Below, piece by piece: positions 35,801-44,919 of a stretch of 64,000 nt of DNA. The stretch's first letter is position 1, and every line of letters starts with the position of its first letter. The stretch spans positions 1 to 64,000 of the forward strand of contig JASHNW010000002.1 of assembly GCA_030041435.1 (NCBI GenBank), written 5' to 3'. Position numbers and translations under genes: made by a program. Origin of the DNA: Acidobacteriaceae bacterium. Its GTDB lineage: Bacteria; Acidobacteriota; Terriglobia; Terriglobales; Acidobacteriaceae. The notes beneath the pieces were generated by a model. It had not been told where the DNA came from, ran no database searches, and was given only the letters and a program-made list of their open reading frames with translations.

Positions 35801-36718
35801 ATGGTGCGGATGACAGTGCTGGCCAGCGGTTCCAAAGGCAACAGCACCATCGTCGCCAGTTCCAGGACCCGCATCCTCGTCGACGCTGGCCTTTCCTGCC
35901 GCGAGCTGATGAAGCGCATGAAAATCGCCGGCGAAGACTGGGCGACGCTTGACGCCATCCTCATCACCCACGAGCACCAGGACCACGTCCAGGGCCTGGC
36001 CGTCACTGCCCGCAAGCTGGGTATCCCCGTTTACTTCACGGAGCCGACGCATCGCGCCTGGATCCGCTGGCTCACTCCGCGCAAACGCATCACCTACGCG
36101 GAGTGGCTGGAACAACGCCGGCAAGCCGCCAACCAGCCTGCCGCCGAGCCTGACGCCGAAGAGAAGGCTGCCGCCGAAGAATCTCTCAACGAGCCCGAGA
36201 AGGATCCCGCGGCGTTGCCCGCAGTCGAATATTTCCAGTCAGGCAGCGCCTTCCGCATCGGCGACATCGCTGTCACCCCGTTCACCATCCCCCACGATGC
36301 TGTTGATCCCGTTGGGTTTGTGTTTGAAGTGGAGGAGGCGCGCATTGGTATTGCGACCGACCTGGGCTATCTGCCATCCAATCTCCATGTGCACCTCAGG
36401 AGATGCCACATCCTGATGCTGGAGTCGAATCACGATCTCGACATGCTGCGCGATGGACCTTACCCGTGGGCCGTAAAACAGCGGGTCATGTCGCGGGTGG
36501 GGCATCTCTCCAACGACGCGGCGGCCGAGTTCCTGGCGCGCGGCTACGACGGCCAGGCGGAATACGTGGTGCTGGCCCATCTGTCTGAAAGCAACAACCT
36601 CCCTGAGTTGGCGCGGCTCTCCGCCGAACGCGCGCTTCGTAATCGAATGAACCTGCTGGCCAATCGCCTCGTATTAGCCGAGCAGGATCGTCCTATGGAA
36701 TCCATCGTCCTGGGTTAG
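35801..36718 (+). CDS. metallo-beta-lactamase-fold hydrolase (WalJ/YycJ-like)
   Basis: A 305-residue metal-dependent hydrolase. It opens with V-L-A-S-G-S-K-G-N-S-T and has the metal motif T-H-E-H-Q-D-H, as in YycJ/WalJ proteins linked to DNA repair or cell-wall control in Gram-positive bacteria. The middle carries a charged, Ala/Glu-rich insertion of about 40 residues (near 104-142) that is absent from most relatives. Late ligands are in I-P-H-D-A, A-T-D-L-G and S-N-H-D. ATG 35801 and 35810 are both possible starts. Confidence 0.9.
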   Translation: MVRMTVLASGSKGNSTIVASSRTRILVDAGLSCRELMKRMKIAGEDWATLDAILITHEHQDHVQGLAVTARKLGIPVYFTEPTHRAWIRWLTPRKRITYAEWLEQRRQAANQPAAEPDAEEKAAAEESLNEPEKDPAALPAVEYFQSGSAFRIGDIAVTPFTIPHDAVDPVGFVFEVEEARIGIATDLGYLPSNLHVHLRRCHILMLESNHDLDMLRDGPYPWAVKQRVMSRVGHLSNDAAAEFLARGYDGQAEYVVLAHLSESNNLPELARLSAERALRNRMNLLANRLVLAEQDRPMESIVLG

Positions 36719-36740
36719 GGCAGGAGGATGGAAAAGTGAC

Positions 36741-36746
36741 TATAAT
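36741..36746 (+). promoter_or_regulatory. TATAAT -10-like element
   Basis: A perfect TATAAT about 90 bases upstream of the zinc-finger membrane-protein gene at 36838. No convincing -35 is found at 16-18 bases upstream, so this is a weak call. Confidence 0.3.
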
Positions 36747-36837
36747 AACTACTGCCGCCCCTTGCATGGTCTTTGCGCCTCCGGGTACGTCGCGGCCAGG
36801 CAATGCACCGGGTGAGCGGAAAGTGGGAACCTGACCG

Positions 36838-37290
36838 ATGAGTACATGCACCGATTCTGTCGTCGGGGACATACTTTCAAGCTGGCGTTATGACATTTCG
36901 GGCATTTCCCCCGAAATGCGCACGGATTACGAACAGCACCTGGCCACCTGCAAGCATTGCCGTGCGCGGCAGCGCCTGCATCGGGCCATTGACGTTGTCC
37001 TCATTAGTGTCAGCACATTATCCATCATGGCCTTCCTGCTGGCGCTGGCTGTTATCCACCACATCGAACCGCTGCGCACCGCGGCCGTGGTGATGCATCT
37101 GGAGCACACGCAACTGGTGCTCACGCTGCAGGCCGCCGCGATTCTGGGGCTGCTGGCGTCGCTGGTGGCCTGGATCCTTGTGGCCATTGCCACACCCGCG
37201 CCGGTCTTTCTTACCGGAGTCGCCATCGAGCAGGCGCGCGTTCTGCAGGACCGCATCCCTGAAGAACTGCGCATCCGCATCCGGGCCTGA
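36838..37290 (+). CDS. zinc-finger membrane protein, anti-sigma-like
   Basis: A 150-residue protein. The N-terminal 45 residues hold Y-E-Q-H-L-A-T-C-K-H-C (H-x3-C-x2-C), the zinc motif of zf-HC2 anti-sigma domains. Two membrane helices follow (about residues 52-72 and 93-118), then a short C-terminal tail. This is the shape of a membrane anti-sigma factor, but no sigma gene is next to it. It may bind a distant sigma factor or have another regulatory role. Confidence 0.75.
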   Translation: MSTCTDSVVGDILSSWRYDISGISPEMRTDYEQHLATCKHCRARQRLHRAIDVVLISVSTLSIMAFLLALAVIHHIEPLRTAAVVMHLEHTQLVLTLQAAAILGLLASLVAWILVAIATPAPVFLTGVAIEQARVLQDRIPEELRIRIRA

Positions 37291-37320
37291 CCCCGGGCCC
37301 TTCATTCTCAGAGGTCTTCC

Positions 37321-37346
37321 AATGTGCGTCCTGCGGGACGCACATT
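37321..37346 (+). terminator. 11-bp hairpin with UNCG-type loop
   Basis: AATGTGCGTCC pairs perfectly with GGACGCACATT around TGCG, giving C(UGCG)G, an extra-stable tetraloop. TCGTTT follows. It lies about 30 bases after the stop at 37290, so it is probably that gene's terminator, although the T-run is interrupted. Confidence 0.65.
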
Positions 37347-37464
37347 TCGTTTGCTGCGAACTGCGCGATGCCTTGAGCTGTCAGCGCCGATGGCGCGAAC
37401 GCTCGAGCCGGAGCATCTGGCGCGACGGAGTAGAGGGAGCGATGCTTCCGGGCGCGGGCGGCGG

Positions 37465-37480
37465 GGTGATTTATGTCACA
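37465..37480 (+). promoter_or_regulatory. CRP-like site upstream of small membrane-protein gene
   Basis: GGTGA-N6-TCACA, one mismatch from the CRP consensus. Its centre is about 78 bases before ATG 37551. It resembles the pair upstream of ppdK. Confidence 0.4.
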
Positions 37481-37550
37481 TACCTTGGCCCCGTTGTTTG
37501 CGACGATGGCAATGTTCTGTTAACCGGGCCCTGGGAAAAGGAGCTGGAAT

Positions 37551-37766
37551 ATGGTGACACCCATCGACGCGGTTCGCTCTGGTATGGGCTTCGATGCAGC
37601 CGGCCACTGGCATCAGGCGAAGCCTCGGTTCAGGCCTGCGCAGTACACGGGAACGGATGAGGATCCACTGGCCCCGGCACGCGGCGCGACGTTCGGATTG
37701 CTGATGAGCGCCGCATTGTGGATCGGCCTGGTCGCTCTCGGCAAGGCGCTTCTCAACCTGTTCTGA
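37551..37766 (+). CDS. small single-helix membrane protein, hypothetical
   Basis: A 71-residue protein with a polar N-terminal half and one C-terminal membrane helix (about residues 48-70: F-G-L-L-M-S-A-A-L-W-I-G-L). A strong AAGGAG element eight bases before ATG 37551 supports real translation, and a CRP-like site lies upstream. No family recognised. Confidence 0.6.
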   Translation: MVTPIDAVRSGMGFDAAGHWHQAKPRFRPAQYTGTDEDPLAPARGATFGLLMSAALWIGLVALGKALLNLF

Positions 37767-38504
37767 TACTCGATATCCATCGCAACCGCCGCGGCCTGTC
37801 CGCGCCTGAACCTGCCTTTTCCCTGGCGGGTTCGGGCGATTTCGAAATGCGATCGCCAGGTCGTACAGGTTGCGGGCGATCATCGGGTGGGCAGACAGAT
37901 CAAACCTTTGGTGGAGGCGCAACGCCACAGCTGTTCCGCCAGCCTTCGATACACGCGGCGCAAGCCTGATTCCGAAGTCGGAAGTCATCCTGCTGGACGC
38001 CGGACATTTCCTCCCTATGAGCGAATCCGCCGTCATCGCCCGCGAGCTTGTGCGCCTCTTCAGCGCGAATCGCGGGCTCGAAACGCAATGGCCCGCGTCC
38101 GCAGCCGATTAGCGAATCGCTCGGCCTCACCCAACGCATATTCGTTTTCAACTGCGCCAGATGGGCAACGGAGACAAACGGATGCCCCGCCCCTCGATGG
38201 AGCCTGGATTCAATCGGACGGTTGATGACAAGGTCTTTCACATTCTTCGATGATTACCGCGGCACTCAACTCTGACCCCTGACCTGGCTGAAATTGCTTC
38301 ACGATCCCCTGGAGAGTCGCAGGCATCGCGGCTCTGCGTGTTCCTGAACCCATCGTAGTAAACCGCCCGGACAAGGCTCCGGCTAAAGGACTCTGGTCCG
38401 CAAAACCGGTTTTGAATCGGCGCAGCTATATGTCCTTGCCCATGACCTTCTTATCGGGTTATGTGGCGGGATAACAGGCTGGAGCACAACTCTTTGGAGG
38501 TTTT
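37767..38504. other. intergenic region with gene relic upstream of TonB-dependent receptor
   Basis: Over 700 bases without an intact gene. 37972-38112 holds the relic tail of an alpha/beta-hydrolase. From 38113 to 38490 I see no gene or clear regulatory site. The TGGAGG element near 38496 belongs to the receptor gene. Confidence 0.55.
37972..38112 (+). pseudogene. relic C-terminus of alpha/beta-hydrolase
   Basis: The frame reads K-S-E-V-I-L-L-D-A-G-H-F-L-P-M-S-E-S-A-V-I-A-R-E-L and on to a stop. This is the usual last strand, catalytic histidine (A-G-H-F) and final helix of alpha/beta-hydrolases. Nothing upstream in any frame supplies the nucleophile elbow or core, so the rest has been lost. 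It is a short match and could be coincidental. Confidence 0.35.
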
Positions 38505-41500
38505 GTGAAACTTCGCAGTTATTCCGCAGGGTTTGGTGTGCTGTTCATCGTCGGCACAGCTCTCTTTGCCGTTCGCGCTCATGCGCAGGCGACAACAGCA
38601 TCGATTCATGGCACGATCACCGATCCGAATGGTGCGGTGCTGCCCAATGCGAGCGTAACCGCGCTCAATACGAGCACGGGCATTACAGTCAGCGAGAAGA
38701 CCGACAGCAAAGGTTATTTCATCTTCCCTAACCTCCACATCGGCGGTCCCTATTCGGTTAGCGTGGAGGATTCGGGGTTCCAGCGCTTCGTCGCAACCGG
38801 GATCATGCTGGACCTTAGTTCGGCGCGAGAGGTGAACGCCACACTTCAAATCGGAACGTCGTCGGAGACTGTTCAGGTGGACGCGGACAAAGTTCAGGTT
38901 GAGTCTTCCGACGTTCAGCTCAAGAATGTAATCGCTGCTCGGGAGCTGGAGGATCTTCCCACGCTCGGACGCGACGCCATACAGCTGCAGAAGACTGCAC
39001 CGGGAACTGTGGAGGCCTCGGATCGCGAGGCTACATTCTCAACCAACGGGAGTCAAACCCAGGAGAATTCCTACCTGCTGGATGGAACCGACATCAACGA
39101 TTTTCTGCTGAATCAGCCGGGGATTACGGTGAACCCCGATGCCCTGGCGGAAGTTAATGTGATTTCCAGCACGCTCGATCCGGAGTTCAGCCGTAACTCG
39201 GGAGCAATCGTTGACGAGGCGCTGAAGAGCGGTACCAATGAGTTCCATGGCGACGGTTTCGAGTTTTATCGCGACACTTTTTTGAATAACGGCAACTTCT
39301 TCTCAGCCACGCGCCCCGGTTTCCATCAGAACGTTTTCGGCGGCACGCTGGGGGGACCGATCCGGAAACATCATGCTTTCTTTTTTGTTGCCTATCAGGG
39401 ACTGCGCAACCGCACTGCCCAAACGCAGTTGACTCCGGTTTTCTCCGGCGCCCAGCGGCAGGGAAACTTCTCGGCCGACGAAGCGCAGTTTTCAAGTAAG
39501 CCGATTCCGTTTCCGGCCGGGCTGAACGGGCCGTCGGGATTCTGCCCGGCGGGAACTGCGTGGAATGCCTGCTTCCCGAACGCGCAGATTCCGGCAGCCG
39601 ACTTTAACTCGATTGCAGGCAATCTGCTGAGCAAGTACGTGCCTGCATCGAACTACACGAGTGCCGGCATCGATTATTACGATTTCAACGCACCGAACAC
39701 TTCCGCGGACGACCAGGGCATCATTCGAATCGACGACCAGTTAACCTCGCGGGACGCGCTATGGGCATCGACAATCTTCGATTCCAGCCCGGCTATGAAC
39801 ACTCTGCCGCTGCCAGCTACTGAATCGACCGGAACCGGTGCGACGCTGCCGGGATTCGCCGCTGACAATTCATCCCACACCAAAATCTTCAACGCGTCGT
39901 GGACCCATGTGTTCAACAGCACGAAGCTGAATGAGCTGCGCGCCGGCTATTTCCGGTTCAATTATGCGGAACTGGAACCGGCTGCGGCAACGCTGGCCGC
40001 GCCTTCTTCGTTCGGTTTCAATATTGTGCCGCAGGATGCTGCCGCAGGGACGCTGCCGTTCATCAACGTGAACGGCTATTTCGCACTCGGCTTCAGCACC
40101 AACGGGCCTCAACCGCGAAAAGATGAGAACTACACTTACTTTGATAACTTCAGCAAAGTGATAGGAAACCATGATCTGAAGTTCGGGGCAAATACAGAGA
40201 GATTCATCATCAGCAATCCGTACTACGCGAATAACAGTGGCGCATTTCTCTTCAATGCCTCAGCAACCTACAGCACGGGCGACCCGGCCGCTGACTTCCT
40301 GCTCGGGATTCCGGCTACTTACAGCCAGGGGTCGGGTTTCTTTGTCGACGTGCGGGCAGCGCAGTATTACGCCTATGCCCAGGACCACTGGAAGGCGTCC
40401 GATACGCTCAGTCTGGCATACGGCATGGGCTACGAAGTGGAGACTCCGTACCAGAACCTGCAATACGATGGAGTCGGAGTAACCTGCTGGACTCCCACCG
40501 ATGCCCAGTCAAAGGTTTTTCCCGGGGCTCCTCCCGGGCTCCTTTATCCGGGCGATTCCGGCTGCAACCGGAACGGCAGCCCAACGACGCATTGGGATCA
40601 TTTCTCACCCCGCGTTGGATTTGCCTGGTCCCCGAATGGCGGCTTTGGTGCGCTGTCGGGTCCGCCGGGGCAGCGCGCTTTCGTGGTTCGCGGAGGTTTT
40701 GGGGTGTACTGGAACCGCGTACAGGGAGAGGGTGCACAGGTCAACTCGAATGATCCGCCATTCTCAGAGAGCAGTGTCGGCGCGGCTGGATTAGGCGGCA
40801 ACCCGAGCTTTGCCAATCCGTTTGCGGATATCGCCGGCACTCCTGGGGCTTCGTACCCGGCAAATCCTTTTCCTTATTCCGTTCCCAAACCCGGGCAGAA
40901 TGTGAACTTTATGTCTCTTTATCCTTTGGAGATGGATAACCTGACATCGGATTTTGACGTCCCCTACACGTATAACTACAACCTGAACATACAGCGCGCC
41001 CTGCCCAGCAATATGGTACTGACGGTCGGTTATGTCGGCTCGACGGGCAGAAAACTGGACCGCGCCAGGGAAGGCGATCCGATTACTCAGCAGGGCCATG
41101 ACGATTGTCTGAATGGCACCGGCTCCAGTACGCCGATCAGCCTCTATGTCGGCCAGAGTCTCAGGACTTTCACTTGCCTGCAGTTAGCCGGATCGCAGTC
41201 GCTTTATTTCCCGGGAGAGAAATTGCAGCCAGGAACGGTTCCAGAAACGCAGATACCAGGAGTTTTTCCGAACGGGGTACCGTATTACCTTTCAATCGGC
41301 GGGATGCACACCAGCGGGTCTTCCAGCTATGACTCGCTGCAGGTATCACTGGCAAAAGCTCCAACACATGGTTTGTATTTTTCTCTTGCCTACACGTACA
41401 GCCATGCTTTGGACAATGCTTCCAGCCTGGAAGACTCCGTGGCAAACGGCTATGGCACAAACTATGTTCCCGGCTTTGAGGGTCGGAGCTATGGAGATTC

Positions 41501-42107
41501 CGCCTACGATGCGCGGCAGCGGCTCGTGGGCCTTTATAACTACGAAATTCCAGTATTGCGGGGAATCCGGTACATACCTTTGGTGCGCTCTGCTTTGGGC
41601 GGCTGGCACTTCTCAGGAATTACAACACTGCAAACCGGGTTCCCGATCACCATCTACGACGCAGGAGTCTATAACTCGCTGTATTGCGATCAATTCAGCT
41701 TTGTGAACTGTCCGGATGTTCCAAATACCTCGACTTTCCGCATTCAAACGGAAAATCCCAGGAATCCGGGCCACTACTGGTTCAATCCGGCGACCTTCAC
41801 TCAGGAGCCGATCGGCACCTTCGGCAATGTTAAGCGTAACTTCTTCCACGGCCCCGGATTTAACTATTCGAACTTCGAAGTGTACAAGAATATTCCGCTG
41901 AGAGGCTTCGAAAACCCGCGTTCCATTCAGGTGCGTCTGGAAGCCTATAACGCCTTCAACCATGCGAACTTTGCGAATCCCAGCGGCAATTTTGGAGCCG
42001 GCCCCACGGTCTTCGGTGTGATCGATTCGGTCGATCAGCCGATCAACGCGGGAGGCGATCCGCAGCCTGGGCGCGCCATTCAACTCGCCGGGAAGTTCTA
42101 CTTTTAG
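38505..42107 (+). CDS. Oar-like TonB-dependent receptor
   Basis: A 1200-residue outer-membrane protein. Order: signal peptide (to about A-H-A-Q), a carboxypeptidase-regulatory-like beta-sandwich (about residues 32-110, I-H-G-T-I-T-D-P-N-G-A-V-L-P), a plug domain with N-S-Y-L-L-D-G-T-D, then a long beta-barrel ending in an aromatic residue (K-F-Y-F). This is the Oar/SusC-like receptor type that is expanded in acidobacteria and linked to uptake of oligosaccharides or peptides. It starts at GTG 38505 with TGGAGG in front. Base composition looks less GC-rich than that of neighbours. No TonB or partner lipoprotein adjoins it, so the ligand is unknown. Confidence 0.93.
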   Translation: MKLRSYSAGFGVLFIVGTALFAVRAHAQATTASIHGTITDPNGAVLPNASVTALNTSTGITVSEKTDSKGYFIFPNLHIGGPYSVSVEDSGFQRFVATGIMLDLSSAREVNATLQIGTSSETVQVDADKVQVESSDVQLKNVIAARELEDLPTLGRDAIQLQKTAPGTVEASDREATFSTNGSQTQENSYLLDGTDINDFLLNQPGITVNPDALAEVNVISSTLDPEFSRNSGAIVDEALKSGTNEFHGDGFEFYRDTFLNNGNFFSATRPGFHQNVFGGTLGGPIRKHHAFFFVAYQGLRNRTAQTQLTPVFSGAQRQGNFSADEAQFSSKPIPFPAGLNGPSGFCPAGTAWNACFPNAQIPAADFNSIAGNLLSKYVPASNYTSAGIDYYDFNAPNTSADDQGIIRIDDQLTSRDALWASTIFDSSPAMNTLPLPATESTGTGATLPGFAADNSSHTKIFNASWTHVFNSTKLNELRAGYFRFNYAELEPAAATLAAPSSFGFNIVPQDAAAGTLPFINVNGYFALGFSTNGPQPRKDENYTYFDNFSKVIGNHDLKFGANTERFIISNPYYANNSGAFLFNASATYSTGDPAADFLLGIPATYSQGSGFFVDVRAAQYYAYAQDHWKASDTLSLAYGMGYEVETPYQNLQYDGVGVTCWTPTDAQSKVFPGAPPGLLYPGDSGCNRNGSPTTHWDHFSPRVGFAWSPNGGFGALSGPPGQRAFVVRGGFGVYWNRVQGEGAQVNSNDPPFSESSVGAAGLGGNPSFANPFADIAGTPGASYPANPFPYSVPKPGQNVNFMSLYPLEMDNLTSDFDVPYTYNYNLNIQRALPSNMVLTVGYVGSTGRKLDRAREGDPITQQGHDDCLNGTGSSTPISLYVGQSLRTFTCLQLAGSQSLYFPGEKLQPGTVPETQIPGVFPNGVPYYLSIGGMHTSGSSSYDSLQVSLAKAPTHGLYFSLAYTYSHALDNASSLEDSVANGYGTNYVPGFEGRSYGDSAYDARQRLVGLYNYEIPVLRGIRYIPLVRSALGGWHFSGITTLQTGFPITIYDAGVYNSLYCDQFSFVNCPDVPNTSTFRIQTENPRNPGHYWFNPATFTQEPIGTFGNVKRNFFHGPGFNYSNFEVYKNIPLRGFENPRSIQVRLEAYNAFNHANFANPSGNFGAGPTVFGVIDSVDQPINAGGDPQPGRAIQLAGKFYF

Positions 42108-42216
42108 AATGACGCGCAGTTGGGCGGGAAGGAATGAAGTGCCACGCTGCTGTCCCCTCTGCTGAGCGAGAGACGATGCCAAAAGGGCTGGAGACACCGA
42201 AACCATGCCAGAGCGA

Positions 42217-42311
42217 TGGCGGAAGTGCGTGTGAGTCGAACACACCGTCGCCCGTTCAGGACGACCGCCGGTTTTGAAGACCGGGAGGGTCACCGGAGCC
42301 CTGGCACTTCC
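42217..42311 (-). tRNA. selC: tRNA-Sec (anticodon UCA)
   Basis: Read on the minus strand, the 95-base gene has an 8-bp acceptor stem (GGAAGTGC with GCACTTCC) and a 5-bp T-stem (GTGTG/CACAC), giving the 13-bp arm typical of bacterial tRNA-Sec. The anticodon arm is CCGGT-CTTCAAA-ACCGG with anticodon UCA at 42277-42275. The long variable arm has a 7-bp stem (GTCGTCC/GGGCGAC). The D-loop contains TCCGGTGA as in E. coli selC, and the terminal GCCA is encoded. It decodes UGA as selenocysteine after SelA converts its seryl form. It lies on the strand opposite selD, 78 bases away. Confidence 0.96.
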
Positions 42312-42389
42312 GCGTCTGGCCGACAGTCCCGCTATGATACCAGGTTGTAACCGGTGCTGCCACGTGCATTCCCTGAACAAGAGAGGTCC

Positions 42390-43427
42390 ATGAGGCTCAC
42401 ACAGCAGGTCAAAGCCGGAGGGTGCGCCAGCAAGCTGGCTCCCGGCTCTCTGCGCGCCGCTCTCGACACGCTGCCTCAGCGCAGCGATCCCAACCTTCTG
42501 GTCGGCTTCGACCAGTCGGACGATGCCGGAGTCTACCGTATCGACAAAGACCGAGCGCTGGTGCAAACCGTGGATTTCTTCACTCCAATGGTCGACGACC
42601 CCTGGACGTTCGGCCAAATCGCCGCGGCAAATGCCTTAAGCGACGTGTATGCGATGGGCGGCTCTCCGCTGACCGCGCTGGCAATCGTATGCTTCCCGCA
42701 GGACGGCGAACTCGAAGTGCTCGGGCAAATTCTGCGCGGAGGAATGTCGAAGCTGGATGAAGCGGGCTGCACGGTGGTCGGCGGCCACTCCGTGCGCGAT
42801 ACGGAGATCAAATTTGGTTATGCGGTCACGGGACTCATCCATCCCGACCGCGTGTACACCAACGGCGGCGCTCGCGCGGGCGACCTGCTTGTGCTGACCA
42901 AGCCGATTGGCACCGGAGTGATCACCACCGCGCTCAAGCAGGGTAAGGCAAATGAGGTATGGGTGGAAGGCGCCATCCGTTCCATGACCACTCTGAACAA
43001 GGCTGCGGTCGGCGTGATCGCGCAGCACGGCGGAGTGCACGCCATGACAGATGTAACCGGATTCGGCCTGATGGGACACGGTCGCGAGATGGCCCTGGCG
43101 AGTGGAGCGAGTCTCGAAATCCAATTCCAAAAGGTGCCACGCCTCGAGGGCGCACTGGAGGCGATCGCTCTCGGCGCAATTCCCGCCGGATTGCATGCGA
43201 ACCGCGAATATGCGGAGTGTATGGTGTCCGAAGAGGATGTTCTGGACGATACACTGCGCATGTTGATGTACGATCCTCAGACCTCGGGCGGACTGCTGGT
43301 GAGTGTGGATTCAGGCTACGCGGATTCTCTGGTGCAAGCTCTCGAGAACGCGCACGTGGCGGCGCGCACGATCGGCCGTGTGATGGCCGACAAGCCAGGT
43401 CTCGTCCTTCGCGGAAGTGATGCATGA
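42390..43427 (+). CDS. selD: selenide, water dikinase
   Basis: A 345-residue ATP-dependent enzyme making selenophosphate, the selenium donor for Sec-tRNA. The active-site motif reads G-G-C-A-S-K, with Cys12 and Lys15 in the positions of the essential Cys and Lys; the second Cys of E. coli SelD is Ser14 here. Downstream blocks N-A-L-S-D-V-Y-A-M-G-G, G-G-H-S-V-R-D-T-E and T-D-V-T-G-F-G-L-M-G-H are intact. ATG 42390 has GAGAGG upstream. The stop overlaps selA by four bases. It encodes Cys, not Sec, at the active site, so it does not need its own product. Confidence 0.96.
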   Translation: MRLTQQVKAGGCASKLAPGSLRAALDTLPQRSDPNLLVGFDQSDDAGVYRIDKDRALVQTVDFFTPMVDDPWTFGQIAAANALSDVYAMGGSPLTALAIVCFPQDGELEVLGQILRGGMSKLDEAGCTVVGGHSVRDTEIKFGYAVTGLIHPDRVYTNGGARAGDLLVLTKPIGTGVITTALKQGKANEVWVEGAIRSMTTLNKAAVGVIAQHGGVHAMTDVTGFGLMGHGREMALASGASLEIQFQKVPRLEGALEAIALGAIPAGLHANREYAECMVSEEDVLDDTLRMLMYDPQTSGGLLVSVDSGYADSLVQALENAHVAARTIGRVMADKPGLVLRGSDA

Positions 43428-44917
43428 TGCCGGCAGCGACCAAACCTATTCCGGGCGGAGAAGATTCGCGGCATGCCCTGGATGCGCTTTACCGCGCGCT
43501 GCCCCCGGTGAACGAGCTCCTGCTCGCGCCGCCGCTCGCCGAGTTCGGTTCGCCCCATGGACGCGCACGTTTGCTGGAGACCATTCGCCGCGTACTGGAC
43601 GGCACCCGACGTGAGATTGCGCAGGGACTTCACTCGTCCGCGAGCCTCGAAAACCTTGTCCGCGAGTTGCCCGCGCGAATCCTGGAAGAGATGCGGCGTA
43701 ATTCGCGGTTTTCTCTGCGGCGGGTGATCAATGCAACGGGCGTGATCCTGCACACCAATCTGGGCCGCGCGCCGCTCAGCCGCATCGCACTGGATCATTT
43801 GTGCGAGGTGGCCGGCGGCTATTCCAATCTTGAGTTCGATCTCGAACGAGGGGGGCGGGGCAGGCGCGATGTGCACGCCGAATCCGCGCTGCTTGCGCTG
43901 CTCAGTCAAACCGAATCGGCTCACTTCGAGCAGACGCATCGAGCGATCTTCGTGAACAACTGTGCTGCTGCTACCTTTCTGGCGATGCATTCGCTGGCCC
44001 GCGGCAGGCAAGTGCTGGTTTCGCGGGGAGAGCTGGTGGAAATCGGCGGAGGATTTCGTATTCCCGAGATCCTCGCAGAGTCGGGCGCAGAGCTTTGTGA
44101 GGTGGGAACGACCAACCGAACGCGGGTATCGGACTACGAGAAGGCCATCACAAGTGAGACGGCACTGATCCTGCGTGTGCATCAATCGAACTTCGCGATG
44201 TACGGCTTCGTCGAACGGCCCAGGCTGGAGGAACTGATCGCACTGGGCAGGCGGGCAGGGGTCTGCATTTTCGAAGATCAGGGCACCGGCCTTGTCGAAA
44301 CACTCGAGCCCTGCGGCGTTCGCGATGAACCGACGATCGCCGGCAGTGTGGCCCGGGGTTGCGACCTCGTGGCGGCCAGCGGCGACAAGCTGTTCGGCGG
44401 TCCGCAGTGCGGCATCCTCGTGGGACGCACAGAATGGGTCGATCGTGTTCGCAGCAGCCCTCTCTACCGCGTCTTCCGGGCCGACAAGCTCAACTTCGCG
44501 GCGCTGGAGGCGACGCTGATCCAGTATCTCTATGGCGATCCTGAGTCAGTCCCTGTAATTCGTATGCTGCGCACGCCGGAAGACGCTATCCGGCGTCGTT
44601 GCGAAGACATCGCGGGCGCGGTCGATCACGCCGACATCATCCTGGCGGTTACCGCTGTGAAAAGCATCATCGGCGGCGGGACTGCGCCAAAAAGCACATT
44701 GCCCAGCCATGCCCTCGCCCTGAAGCATGCACAGCTGGATGCGCCGGCGCTGCTGGCCGCGCTGCGAAGGCTCGACCCGCCCATCATCGGCCGCATCGAA
44801 GAGGATCGGGTGCTGCTGGATCTGCGCACCGTCGAGCCGGAGTTCGACAGGCTCCTGATCGGCACGCTGAACCAGCGTGTCGATTCCTGGCGGGGCATCT
44901 CCGGAGAACCGAGCTGA
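43424..44917 (+). CDS. selA: L-seryl-tRNA(Sec) selenium transferase
   Basis: A 497-residue PLP enzyme that converts seryl-tRNA-Sec to selenocysteyl-tRNA-Sec using selenophosphate. The N-terminal domain has [20 protein letters not shown]. The PLP lysine is Lys322 in [11 protein letters not shown]. Length and order match bacterial SelA. It is coupled to selD (ATG inside the selD stop) and is followed by selB after two bases. Confidence 0.97.
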   Translation: MMPAATKPIPGGEDSRHALDALYRALPPVNELLLAPPLAEFGSPHGRARLLETIRRVLDGTRREIAQGLHSSASLENLVRELPARILEEMRRNSRFSLRRVINATGVILHTNLGRAPLSRIALDHLCEVAGGYSNLEFDLERGGRGRRDVHAESALLALLSQTESAHFEQTHRAIFVNNCAAATFLAMHSLARGRQVLVSRGELVEIGGGFRIPEILAESGAELCEVGTTNRTRVSDYEKAITSETALILRVHQSNFAMYGFVERPRLEELIALGRRAGVCIFEDQGTGLVETLEPCGVRDEPTIAGSVARGCDLVAASGDKLFGGPQCGILVGRTEWVDRVRSSPLYRVFRADKLNFAALEATLIQYLYGDPESVPVIRMLRTPEDAIRRRCEDIAGAVDHADIILAVTAVKSIIGGGTAPKSTLPSHALALKHAQLDAPALLAALRRLDPPIIGRIEEDRVLLDLRTVEPEFDRLLIGTLNQRVDSWRGISGEPS

Positions 44918-44919
44918 CG

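Noticed and set aside
38330-38450. Possible degenerate tRNA before the TonB-dependent receptor
   Set aside because: A short CCGGTTTTGAATCGG-like stretch recalls an anticodon arm but no acceptor or T-arm can be paired.
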